Positions 9,701-18,266 of a stretch of 64,000 nt of DNA are shown one piece after another. The notes below the pieces were generated by a model. The model saw nothing but the letters and a program-made list of their open reading frames with translations, was not told the DNA's origin and did no database searches. Source of the DNA: Pseudobacter sp. (GTDB lineage Bacteria; Bacteroidota; Bacteroidia; Chitinophagales; Chitinophagaceae); assembly GCA_017849455.1 (NCBI GenBank), contig JAFIGX010000020.1, positions 124,001-188,000 of the forward strand, in the 5' to 3' direction. The translations under genes were made by a program, and so were the position numbers. Each line of letters opens with the position of its first letter. Position 1 is the stretch's first letter.

Positions 9701-11077
9701 CGCATTGACATTGGGAATGGCTGTAAAGCTGAAGCCGGTACAACCTCCATTTGGAGCATTGGCGATCGCTACGGTCGGCTTTATGATCCGAACGAAATTC
9801 AGTTTGGTAATGGAGTTCACACATCCTTTCCTGGTAGTGATCGTTAGTTTCACAGCGAAGGCGCCTTCCGTAGTGTACTGATGACTGGGATTTTGGACCG
9901 TTGAAGTGCCTCCATCCCCAAAATCCCATTGCCAGGCAACTGCATCAGGAGAAAGGTCCCGGAAATTGGCTGTCAGTGGCGCCTGGCAGGCAATCAGGTT
10001 CGTGCCTGTGAAATCGACCGCAGGTAATGGTGACACCACCAGTGGCTTCGAAACGGAATCCTTGCATCCGTTGTAGGTATTGATAAGTTTTACGGTATAG
10101 TTGCCGGGAGTTGGATAGATGCTGTTACCATCCGGTTGGTTAGAGGTGGACCCGTTACCAAAATTCCAATTCGAGGAAACTGGTGTGGCCGAAGAGGCGT
10201 TCCGGAAATCAACCGGGGTGTTCAGGCAAACTGTATCGGGCCCATTATAGTCGGTAGTGATACCGGTGATGGGTACCTGTTTGGTAATATTTCCTGTGCA
10301 GCCAAATTCGCTTCTTGCGACCAGGGTCACATTATAAGTACCGGCGGCGGCATAGGTGGCCGACGGGTTCGTTTGGGTGGAACCGGTACTGTTGCCAAAG
10401 TCCCATTGGTAGGTAAGGGTGCCCGGACCGCTGGTGAGGTTAGTAAAATTTACCTGGTAGGGGGGCCGGCAGGTAGCAGGAGGCACAAAGCTGAAATCTG
10501 CGGTTACTCCCGGAACGATCCGGATATATCTTCCAATAGAGCGAACTGCCTGGCATCCGGTATTACTCGTAATACTAAGTGTGACAGTATAAAACCCAGT
10601 GGCATTATAGGTCTTTTGTGGATTTTGCAGGTTAGAAGTGGCGCCATCCCCGAAGTCCCATTCCCATTTGATGATGGCGCCAACTACCGGGTTACTCCGG
10701 TCGGTGAACTGGATGGTAGAAGGGATACATCCCGTGGTCATATCAGCAACAAAATCGGCCACTGGTGATGGGTTTATGGTAATATAATTGGTTTTGGTGA
10801 TGCTATTCGTTCCATTTCCATTGCGCACTACAAGGGTAACAGTATAGTTGCCAGGGGTACCGTACACGATGGAGGGGTTTTGTTGGTTGGAGAATTCTCC
10901 GTTGCCGAAATCCCAGCTCCAGAATTTGGGGTCACCGGTCGACTGGTCTGTAAAAATTACGCCCAATGGCGCACAGCCCGATGTACTGGAAGCGGTGAAT
11001 GCAGCCACTGGTACCTGTGCCCTGACTAATTGCAACAATGCCAGGCAGAATAAGATGCTAAGCCTAAATTTTTTCAA
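6728..11077 (-). CDS. Giant PKD-repeat surface protein with gliding-motility C-terminal domain (second of tandem pair)
   Basis: 1449 aa. Seen: signal peptide (MKKFRLSILFCLALLQLVRAQ) and about 15 consecutive PKD or PKD-like domains, each marked by a W-D-F-G-D/N-G core followed by Q-N-P and Y..PG.YTV. Next comes a Cys-containing Ig-like module (YTWSPPTNLGC..C). The last 90 residues form the gliding motility-associated C-terminal domain (FIPNTFSPNGDGHNDRFYPRG ... IFNRWGELVFE ... G..VMLVR), the T9SS type B signal. PKD domains give extended, protein- or polysaccharide-binding stalks on the cell surface. It starts 71 bp after the 1604-aa paralogue and is followed by PorP/SprF. Several repeat units contain conserved Cys pairs. 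Confidence 0.93.
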   Translation of the reverse strand: MKKFRLSILFCLALLQLVRAQVPVAAFTASSTSGCAPLGVIFTDQSTGDPKFWSWDFGNGEFSNQQNPSIVYGTPGNYTVTLVVRNGNGTNSITKTNYITINPSPVADFVADMTTGCIPSTIQFTDRSNPVVGAIIKWEWDFGDGATSNLQNPQKTYNATGFYTVTLSITSNTGCQAVRSIGRYIRIVPGVTADFSFVPPATCRPPYQVNFTNLTSGPGTLTYQWDFGNSTGSTQTNPSATYAAAGTYNVTLVARSEFGCTGNITKQVPITGITTDYNGPDTVCLNTPVDFRNASSATPVSSNWNFGNGSTSNQPDGNSIYPTPGNYTVKLINTYNGCKDSVSKPLVVSPLPAVDFTGTNLIACQAPLTANFRDLSPDAVAWQWDFGDGGTSTVQNPSHQYTTEGAFAVKLTITTRKGCVNSITKLNFVRIIKPTVAIANAPNGGCTGFSFTAIPNVNAIDGVASWFWDFGNGVTSNLQNPPPVTYSTPGNYTLTLRITTNGNCTETLVMPNGIRIGTPPTVDFDMSSTDACATYLVQFTDQSTPPAPFVDQWTWDFGDGQNAIIQNPEHRYADTGTYTVKLTAYNNRCQGIPVSKTIHIKPPVADFTYDVSCTSLGEVVFTNKSITNPVYGAESWSWEFTGGTPATFTGQNPPAVRYPGVGNYTVRLTVTNGSCTHTIEKVVEVLSEKAGFIASPSAACKDQQILLTATGSNPANIRQYEWSVNGGPFTPDRQSITIIFPNPGVYGIGLRITDINGCQSTVTDNTAITVTGPTANFTASARGGCRNATIDFNDLSTPAATIRKWTFDFGDGPAQAFTSPPFSHQYRDTGRYVTRLTVEDDKGCQHSFESPDTIQITQPVPGFTSNYTTICPRTDIQFTDTSKGYGLTYRWDFGDGSGSTLQNPVHAYPPPDAAYPVKLVVKDLVGCQDSVTLSSYIKVKAPKPAFNIADTTTICPPIETKFTFGGSDYESFYWDFGDGSTSSLTNPTHFYNNYGQFVAKLYLVGYGGCLDSISDTINVYNPYTNTSILYNANPTCDTLTVDFSITTPPSTTFTFYFGDGAQDNTQTKKLRHFYNTPNYYAPSLVLNDQQGCQVGIGGPSTIRVIGVPVLFGMDRNKFCDQGDVYFTDYTIQRQDPIRTRTWTFGDGNSSTDRDPIHRFTQPGTFEVRLTMTTEAGCTSYLADTVRVYRTPTPQIISKDFVCINDILDLQSALSVPDTAITWKWDLAGGGSSTSNPQTSATWAQAGNYTLQLEATNLLGCKNNTSKNILVPPTPAIDMGKDPVIVVGSGVTMPVTYGPDVIKYTWSPPTNLGCTDCPTPFANPKFNTKYNVKVEDKYGCINNKDITITVICNEKNYFIPNTFSPNGDGHNDRFYPRGSSITRISNMQIFNRWGELVFEKHNFSANDASAGWDGTYKGKPANQDVYVYIIEFICENASIVPFKGNVMLVR

Positions 11078-11148
11078 GATGTTAAAGGTTGGCGGTCACG
11101 AGTTATGAAGGCCCGATCAACTGTTGCATTCAAAGGATACAGGGATAA

Positions 11149-14100
11149 TTATCGGATCAAGGTTATATTGCCTTTTTCATTGAATATGGTATTGTTCTCA
11201 CAAATGATCTCGAGCGTGTAAATATAAACATCCTGTGGCGCCGCTTTGCCTTTATGCATTCCATTCCATCCTTTCGAAGCATCATTCGGCATGAAATTCA
11301 TCTGTTCGAACACCAGATCGCCCCAGCGGTTGAAAATACGCATCGACCTTATACTGAACACACCTTTGCCTCTTGGATAAAATACGTCATTATGGCCATT
11401 CGAGTTGGGCGAGAATGTATTCGGCACAAACAGGTTGCTGTTGTTGCAGAATACGAAGAGCGACAACAGATCACGGCTCACACAACCCCCTTCATTCTTC
11501 GCCTCGAGGGTATAAGTGATCGTTTGTCTGGGTGATGCAACCGGCGAAGGGCAGGTAGTGCAGCTCAACCAGGTTGAAGGGTACCACCTGTACTCTTTCA
11601 CGTCTGCAGAGAATACCGGGTGCAAGGTCACCGATGACCCTACAGCCACATTCGTATCCTTCCCTGCATCGATCACGGGGTAAGGATATACCATCACCGG
11701 AACATACCCGGTGTCGGTAAAGCAATTATGATCATCATGCCCCACCACCTGGTATACTGTTGAACTGCCCGGCCTTGCTTTGGGTTGGTCACTGCCGGGG
11801 TTATCGAGCCCGGCAGCCGGGCTCCAGGTGTACAATTCTGCGCCTTTTGCAAAGAGCTGGAGGGTTTGGCCCTTACAAAGGGTATCGCCCTTGTGTACTT
11901 CTATGGTAAACGGTTGTTTTACCTTTATTAGTACGGAATCGACCGCTTCGCATCCATATATATTTTTTCCTTTCACTTTGTATCGCATATCCACCAAAGG
12001 TGATGCCAAAGGTGTGGCGCAGTTGGTGCAGGAGAGAGATTGTGCCGGTGTCCAGGTATATTCCCGTGCCCCGCTACCCGGCAAAATAATGTTGTTGCCA
12101 CGGCAGATCGTTTGGTCGGGACCCGCATCGATAGCGGGTAACGGCCAGGCTTCCACTTTCTTCGAAACGGTATCCGCACATCCGGAAGAATTGATAGTTA
12201 TCAATTTTATTTCGTAAGAAGAAGCGTCTTTATAGGTCACCGGCGCAGGGTGCTGACCGGTAGCCGTAGCGCCATTGCCAAAATCCCATCGCCACTGGAG
12301 AGCAGATGTGTCGCTTTTCGTGAGCTGGCCGGAGAAGGTGAACTGTGCCGGGATACAGGCCCCATCGGCACTTTGAATGGCGGTGGCCGGACTGGGCACC
12401 ACTTTCACCGGTACAGGCAATTGCACCATATCGCGGCAGCCTGTAAGGGTGGTCACCGTCAGTTCAACCTGATGCAGGCCCGGCTGACGGTAATAATGGG
12501 AGGGATTGCGTTGGGTGGATGTTCCTCCGTCGCCGAACTTCCACTGGTAACCGGTAATAAGATCATTGGAAACCGACGCATCGGTAAATTGCACGAAGCC
12601 CGAATCACAGACTAACTGGCTGCCTGCCCCGAACTTCGCTTCCACCCCATAAACATGAATGGTATCCTTACCGGTAACCGGTACCCGGCAGCCCTGGGGA
12701 TCTTCAAGGATCATTTTCGGGAGATAATCACCCAGTGTATTATAAGTATGGCTGGCCGTTGAACCGCCTGTTTCAGCAATGCTTCCATCATTGAAATCCC
12801 AGATAAAGCTGGCCACATCATTCGTTGATCCCGTGAAACGGACCGTAACAGGCACACAACCTTTGGTAATATCATAGGTGAAGGTCCCTCTCGGTCCTTT
12901 CACAATAATATTCTTGAAAGCAGAATCCTGGCATCCGCCCGGACTGGTGATCACCAGTTTTGCCCGGTAATTGCCCGGATAGGTATAGAAGTGAGTAGGA
13001 TTGGGCAGATCGGACCTGTTACCATCGCCAAAGTCCCATTCCACTTTGCTGAAATGTTGCGACTGGTTGGTGAAAGTCACTACCAGCGGAGGGCATGATG
13101 TAGTGGAGTCATTGACCGTAAAAGCTGGGACCGGATTTCTTATCACGATATAGGCCGGCCGGGTCAGCGAATCCGTACAGCCATACATATCCTTCACTAC
13201 CAGCTTCACTGTATAATCTCCTTCCGCCATATAATGGTGTATAGGTTGTGTGGAAGAAGAGGTTTGTCCATCCCCGAAATACCAGGTGAAAATACCTGTA
13301 CTGGACACGGATTGATTCAGGAACCGTACCGGCTTATCGACGCAGGATTGGGTATCGGGTGAATTGAACTGCACTACCGGACGGGAAATATTGACTGCTT
13401 TGCTGAGTACGCGGGTATGCGAGCAGCCCTTGTTATCGGTAACGGTCAGTTGCACGTTATAGATGCCCGGCATGGTATAGGTATGGCTGAAAGGCCCGCC
13501 GGTAAGGGTTTCCACGGTGCCATCGCCATAGTCCCAGGCCCATTTCTGAATGGGATGCGTTCCGTCGGACTGCGACTGGTCGGTGAAGGAGATGGTGGCG
13601 CCCGGACAAACAGCCGGATTATCCGGTTTGAAATCGGCCGTAGGCCCATATACCTGGATGAACAAAGGTTTCAGCAATTCTTCTTTACAACCATTTATAT
13701 CGGTAACGACCAACCGGATGTTGTACTGACCTGCATCATTGAAAGTGAATTTCACCGATTGCCCGGTGGGATTGCCATACGATGCGTTGTTGCGGGTAAT
13801 GCTCCAGGCATAGGAGCTCACATGCAACGGATCACTGTTTACGGCATTCAGGGTGATAGAGCTGCCCTTGCATACCTCTGTTTCACTGGCTGTGAAATCG
13901 GCTTTCTCCGAGATCACGATCACCTGCCGCGTGGTAGTATGCTCACACTGATCATTCTTTACCGTGAGCTGCACCAGGTAACTGCCGGGAGCAGCGTAAG
14001 TATGCACAGGGTCCTTCTGGGTAGAGCTATTGCCATCCCCGAAATTCCATGACCATGAGGTGGCTCCCAGGGAAAGATCTTTGAACGTTCTGGTAAGCCT

Positions 14101-15963
14101 GCCGCTACAATCGAAACTGACCTCGAAACGCGCAACGGGCGGTTTGATAAAGACGAGGCGGGGAACAGTGAGCGAATCCCGGCAACCATTGCTCCAGGCT
14201 ACCAGTTTCACGTTGAAATAGCCGGTATCCGAATAGATATGGTTGGGGTTTTGATCAGAAGAAGTGCCGCCGTCACCGAAGTACCAAAGCCAATGATCGG
14301 CCTTATCGCCCGTACTCAGGTCCTTGAAGTTGATCGGGAATTGAGCGCAACTTACAGGTGGTGTGGCGGAAAAATTCACGGCCGGTTTATTGCCTACCCT
14401 CACGGCATCGGTTGCGGACACTGAATCCTTGCATCCTCCTGCCGTAGTATAAACGAGTTTAACAGTATAGGTGCCGGCCTGTAGATAGGTATGGGTAGGC
14501 TCACGGTCTGTAGAGGTGGCCCCATCTCCAAAAGTCCAGTAATAGCCGGTGATGGCATCGGCGCTTTTAACGGTGATGGACGGGCGGAAATTATAGGGAA
14601 CACAACCTTCCTGTGGGGTATTGGTGATCGATACCTGTGGGGCCATGATGTGCACGAAGCCTTTCTGCACTACGGTATCCGTACAGCCTGCTGCATTGGT
14701 GACAACGAGGGTGACATCATACTCCCCGGCAGCCGAATAAATATGCACCGGGTTGGGTTCGGTGCTGGCGCCACCATCTCCAAAGGACCACTGGTACCCA
14801 GTTGCGCCCGTGGCCTGCGCCGTGAAGCTCACCGGCAAGGGTGCTTTGCAGCCTTTATTGCCGGCAGCGCTGAAAGCTGCTGCAGGCCTGGCCAGCACTT
14901 GTACCGGTTTGGTGACGGAATCCTTGCAGGCGCCGAAATCGGCCACCATTTTGATGGTATAATTTCCTGCTGCCGCAAATATTTTTGTGGTATTGACACC
15001 GGAAGCAATGCTGCCATCACTGAAACTCCAGGCAGCGTTATTGGGTGTGGGCGCCGACGTATTGGTGATCGTGAAAGCCTGGCCTGCGCAGAGAAGGGCA
15101 GGCATATCGAAATCCGGTTTAACGGTGCCGATATTGATCGAATTGGTTTTGATGATGGAATCCACACAGCCGGTATTGTTACGAACAACCAGTTTTACGG
15201 TATAGATACCGGTGGAAGTATAGGCATGAGTAGGATTCGGATCGGTAGAGGAACTTCCATCGCCAAAGTTCCATTGATAAGATAAAGTGCCCGTTCCGCT
15301 ACTGGTATTGGTGAACCGGATGGAAGCCGGAGGTTTACAATTATTGGGGGCAGAAAAATCAAAGGCAGCCTTTACGCCCTGTGTCAGTGTAATATAATTG
15401 GACCGGCTGATCGTTTGCGTACATCCATTGCTGTTCCTGATGCGAAGTGTTACGTTGAAGCTGCCGGCACTGGTATAGATATGCGAAGGATGTTGTTCCC
15501 TGGAGGCGGTACCATCCCCAAAATCCCATTCCCAGCTCACAATGTTGCCACTTCCTGCTTCGCTTTCATCTTTGAACTGTACGTTGAGCGGATAACAACC
15601 GGAGGTAGCAGACGAAGAGAAATTCGCTACCGGGTTGGCATGAACGGTAATATAATTGGTCCTGATCACGGAGTCCTTTTGGGAGCCATTACTTATTACC
15701 AGCTTGATAGCATAGGTGCCTGGGTTGAAATAAGTAGTGGCGGGGTTCTGCAAAAAGGAAATGGTGCCATTGCCGAGGTCCCAGCGCCAACCGGATGGAT
15801 TACCCGTGGAATTGTCTGTAAACCGCACCACCACTGGAGCGCAGCCCTCGACGGTAGAGGAGGTAAAAGATGCGGACAACTGGGCAAATAAAGGTTTTGC
15901 ACCAAAGGCGATGGTGGCACATAAGGTAAGCAGGACAATACGTGCAATGAGGATTCCCCTCAT
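11149..15963 (-). CDS. Giant PKD-repeat surface protein with gliding-motility C-terminal domain (first of tandem pair)
   Basis: 1604 aa. Built like its downstream neighbour: signal peptide with a SFTSSTVEGC-type first repeat, about 15 PKD or PKD-like units with W-x-F-G-D-G cores, and a T9SS type B C-terminal domain (FVPNTFSPNSNGHNDVFYPRG, IFNRWGDLVFEQ, ending NITLIR). It differs in carrying three Cys/Trp Ig-like modules (REYTWTPAQSLSC, ELYTWSPAAGL, KEYRWYPSTWLSC) before the C-terminal domain, where the paralogue has one. That accounts for most of the extra 155 residues. First gene of an apparent three-gene operon with the 1449-aa protein and PorP/SprF. Ligand unknown; adhesion or gliding is inferred from the family. 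Confidence 0.93.
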   Translation of the reverse strand: MRGILIARIVLLTLCATIAFGAKPLFAQLSASFTSSTVEGCAPVVVRFTDNSTGNPSGWRWDLGNGTISFLQNPATTYFNPGTYAIKLVISNGSQKDSVIRTNYITVHANPVANFSSSATSGCYPLNVQFKDESEAGSGNIVSWEWDFGDGTASREQHPSHIYTSAGSFNVTLRIRNSNGCTQTISRSNYITLTQGVKAAFDFSAPNNCKPPASIRFTNTSSGTGTLSYQWNFGDGSSSTDPNPTHAYTSTGIYTVKLVVRNNTGCVDSIIKTNSINIGTVKPDFDMPALLCAGQAFTITNTSAPTPNNAAWSFSDGSIASGVNTTKIFAAAGNYTIKMVADFGACKDSVTKPVQVLARPAAAFSAAGNKGCKAPLPVSFTAQATGATGYQWSFGDGGASTEPNPVHIYSAAGEYDVTLVVTNAAGCTDTVVQKGFVHIMAPQVSITNTPQEGCVPYNFRPSITVKSADAITGYYWTFGDGATSTDREPTHTYLQAGTYTVKLVYTTAGGCKDSVSATDAVRVGNKPAVNFSATPPVSCAQFPINFKDLSTGDKADHWLWYFGDGGTSSDQNPNHIYSDTGYFNVKLVAWSNGCRDSLTVPRLVFIKPPVARFEVSFDCSGRLTRTFKDLSLGATSWSWNFGDGNSSTQKDPVHTYAAPGSYLVQLTVKNDQCEHTTTRQVIVISEKADFTASETEVCKGSSITLNAVNSDPLHVSSYAWSITRNNASYGNPTGQSVKFTFNDAGQYNIRLVVTDINGCKEELLKPLFIQVYGPTADFKPDNPAVCPGATISFTDQSQSDGTHPIQKWAWDYGDGTVETLTGGPFSHTYTMPGIYNVQLTVTDNKGCSHTRVLSKAVNISRPVVQFNSPDTQSCVDKPVRFLNQSVSSTGIFTWYFGDGQTSSSTQPIHHYMAEGDYTVKLVVKDMYGCTDSLTRPAYIVIRNPVPAFTVNDSTTSCPPLVVTFTNQSQHFSKVEWDFGDGNRSDLPNPTHFYTYPGNYRAKLVITSPGGCQDSAFKNIIVKGPRGTFTYDITKGCVPVTVRFTGSTNDVASFIWDFNDGSIAETGGSTASHTYNTLGDYLPKMILEDPQGCRVPVTGKDTIHVYGVEAKFGAGSQLVCDSGFVQFTDASVSNDLITGYQWKFGDGGTSTQRNPSHYYRQPGLHQVELTVTTLTGCRDMVQLPVPVKVVPSPATAIQSADGACIPAQFTFSGQLTKSDTSALQWRWDFGNGATATGQHPAPVTYKDASSYEIKLITINSSGCADTVSKKVEAWPLPAIDAGPDQTICRGNNIILPGSGAREYTWTPAQSLSCTNCATPLASPLVDMRYKVKGKNIYGCEAVDSVLIKVKQPFTIEVHKGDTLCKGQTLQLFAKGAELYTWSPAAGLDNPGSDQPKARPGSSTVYQVVGHDDHNCFTDTGYVPVMVYPYPVIDAGKDTNVAVGSSVTLHPVFSADVKEYRWYPSTWLSCTTCPSPVASPRQTITYTLEAKNEGGCVSRDLLSLFVFCNNSNLFVPNTFSPNSNGHNDVFYPRGKGVFSIRSMRIFNRWGDLVFEQMNFMPNDASKGWNGMHKGKAAPQDVYIYTLEIICENNTIFNEKGNITLIR

Positions 15964-16163
15964 AGAATAGTGGATTTGTGATTCTGTTGTGGTTGGATAA
16001 GCTATGGAAAGATAGGATAATTAGTCCTACCGCAAAAAAATAAAGCAGATATTAAAAAATAATAATGGGAATATAATACTGGAAGTAACGAATATTATGT
16101 ATTAGATATCTGTTATATGTAGCGTTGGCTTGATATGCGTCAAGGAATTATGGCCGCAGATTT

Positions 16164-16580
16164 TCAAGGTTTTTTACGCAGGTGCAGAATATTCTTTCCT
16201 GCCGGGGTAGTCATCTCGGCATTCGCATAATCCCAATCGGTATCGATGAGTTTCCAGAGCCCATTCATTTTTTTCAGGGGATCGCCCGCACCGGGGAACT
16301 CTGCCTGGATCGTGCCGTTATTCACATCGCCTACCCAGGTGCCACTGGTGGCAACACCATTCCTCGTGCCGGTCACAGTACTGTTGTTGTAGAATTGAAA
16401 TTCATAATCCAGGAACTGGTTCGAGATATTGTTGCCGTTCTCGAAGAACTGCTCTACGATCCAGGTGCCTGTAGTAATGGCATCCATCAGCGCAGCTTCT
16501 TTTTTCCGCTCGATCGCTTTTTTGCAACTGAAGGAAAAGGTGAGCAGCAATACAGGAATAAGGCGTAGCATTGTTTTCAT
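16164..16580 (-). CDS. Lipoprotein, lipocalin-like small domain
   Basis: 138 aa. Seen: lipoprotein signal (LLLTFSFSCKK, lipidated Cys at about residue 19), then one domain beginning GTWIVEQFFENGNN, with strands LDYEFQFYNNSTVTGTRNG and GTWVGDV. This pattern of a G-T-W start, a body describing residual variance (F.F...TVT) and a second G-T-W resembles the lipocalin-like domains common in Bacteroidota lipoproteins. Function unknown. It ends 200 bp upstream of the giant PKD gene on the same strand and follows the M32 peptidase gene by 35 bp, so it may be co-transcribed with that. Confidence 0.7.
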   Translation of the reverse strand: MKTMLRLIPVLLLTFSFSCKKAIERKKEAALMDAITTGTWIVEQFFENGNNISNQFLDYEFQFYNNSTVTGTRNGVATSGTWVGDVNNGTIQAEFPGAGDPLKKMNGLWKLIDTDWDYANAEMTTPAGKNILHLRKKP

Positions 16581-16615
16581 GCCTACAGGTTTAAGGGTGA
16601 TGCTTTGATGGTTGT

Positions 16616-18130
16616 TCAGCTCCGCAACTGGTAGATCCCTGAATATTTCTGCTGCAGGTAATCCAGAAAATGTTGAATGTTCAGCGTTTCCCCGCTCACT
16701 GCAAGGCTCAGGCCCTCACTGGTATACATACGTCCATGGCGGTGTACCTGGTTGCGCAGCCAATCCAATAACGCTTTTGTATCCCCTTTTTGTATCTGGC
16801 TATCCAATTCCGGCAAGGCTTTTTGCGCAGTAGCATAGAACTGGGCCGCATAAAAGCTACCCAGGCTATAGGTAGGGAAATAACCGAAACTGCCATGGCT
16901 CCAGTGAACATCCTGGAGGCAGCCTTTCTTATCATCGGGCACCTGAATGCCGAGGTATTGCCGGTAATGCTCATTCCAGTAAGCAGGAATGTCCTTTGTG
17001 GTGATCGCATTTTCCAGCAGGAGCTTTTCCAGATCATAACGGACCATCACATGAAAATGGTAGGTGAGTTCATCGGCTTCCGTGCGGATGAAGGAGGGCT
17101 CTACGCGGTTGATGCCCCGGTAGAATGTGTCAGGCGAAATATCGTGCAATTGTTCCGGGAAATATCGTTGCAGAACAGGGAACCACTGTTCACAGAAAGC
17201 GCGGCTTCTTCCTATATGATTTTCCCATAACCGCGACTGTGATTCATGGATAGTATAGGATGCCGGTTCGCCGAGCGGCAGGCCGTAAGCGCCTTCCGGC
17301 AATCCCTGTTCATACAGTGCATGGCCCGTTTCATGGATGCAGCTCCATACCATATTGCCCAGGTCATGCTCATCGATGCGGGTGGTGATGCGAACATCGT
17401 GGCTATTGAAGTTGATCGTGAAAGGATGTTCGGAAATGTCCTGCCTGCCTGCGTCCAGGTCGTATCCCAATGCTTTGATGACCTCCATACCGAATGCCCA
17501 TTGTTTGTCTTTGGGATAATGCCTGCGAAGGAAACTGTTGTCGGTTTGCGGGGCCGACATTATTTTATCGAGCATTTCTTTGAGAGGTTTTCTCACTTTG
17601 CTGAAAACGTCATCGAGCAACCGCACATTCGATCCTTTATCGTGATCGTTCAATAAAGCATCGTAGAGGTGATGCTGATAGCCCAGGATGGTCGCTTCTT
17701 CTTTCTTCAGTTCGATCAGTTTGGCCAGATCAGGGGCGAAGCGATTGAAATCATTGCCTTTCCTGGCTTCGAGCCAGCTATGGAAACATTTATTCACCGT
17801 TTCTGTGAGCTGCCGAACGAATGCAGGGCTGAATTTGATCTGCCGGTCATAATCCTCACTCGTCAGTTCTACATTTCTCCGGGAGGCAGGATCGAGGTCC
17901 TGCCTGCTCTGCAACTCATGCAAGAGAGCGCCTAATTTGTCGTCTGTAAAAGAGCGATGGGCCATTTCGGAGAGCGTGGCGATCTGCTGGCCGCGGATGG
18001 AGGCGCCCTTCAGAGGCAGGTAAGTCTCCTGGTCCCATTGCAACAAAGCAGACGCATAGCGGATATCCGCGATCCGGCGCATAGTTTGCACGTATTCGTT
18101 GTAGAGTTCGCTGGTAGGGCTGGTCGTCAT
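16616..18130 (-). CDS. M32 family metallocarboxypeptidase
   Basis: 504 aa, the normal length for thermostable carboxypeptidase 1. Removes C-terminal residues from peptides in the cytosol. Seen: zinc-binding HETGH (H266, E267, H270) preceded by WSCI, the conserved GLPEGAYGLPLGEPAS and HESQSRLWEN segment that supplies the third ligand, and the family-specific NRVEPSFIRTEADELTYH region. No signal peptide. Divergent from the MG2/TonB-plug gene, with 136 bp between the two starts. Confidence 0.95.
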   Translation of the reverse strand: MTTSPTSELYNEYVQTMRRIADIRYASALLQWDQETYLPLKGASIRGQQIATLSEMAHRSFTDDKLGALLHELQSRQDLDPASRRNVELTSEDYDRQIKFSPAFVRQLTETVNKCFHSWLEARKGNDFNRFAPDLAKLIELKKEEATILGYQHHLYDALLNDHDKGSNVRLLDDVFSKVRKPLKEMLDKIMSAPQTDNSFLRRHYPKDKQWAFGMEVIKALGYDLDAGRQDISEHPFTINFNSHDVRITTRIDEHDLGNMVWSCIHETGHALYEQGLPEGAYGLPLGEPASYTIHESQSRLWENHIGRSRAFCEQWFPVLQRYFPEQLHDISPDTFYRGINRVEPSFIRTEADELTYHFHVMVRYDLEKLLLENAITTKDIPAYWNEHYRQYLGIQVPDDKKGCLQDVHWSHGSFGYFPTYSLGSFYAAQFYATAQKALPELDSQIQKGDTKALLDWLRNQVHRHGRMYTSEGLSLAVSGETLNIQHFLDYLQQKYSGIYQLRS

Positions 18131-18266
18131 ATTAGAAAAAAGTTATACCGGTGATAAAAATAGGCCATTGCTGAAATGAATTGTGCATCGGTTAACAAAT
18201 CATAGACAAAAATTTATGTAATGTAAGCGATAAAGGCATTAATTTGTTACCTAGAATGTGACACTC

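Noticed and set aside
6728..15963. Many open frames of 70-260 codons on the + strand across the two giant PKD genes
   Set aside because: They are shadows of the repeat-rich minus-strand coding sequence and have no domain pattern or start context of their own.
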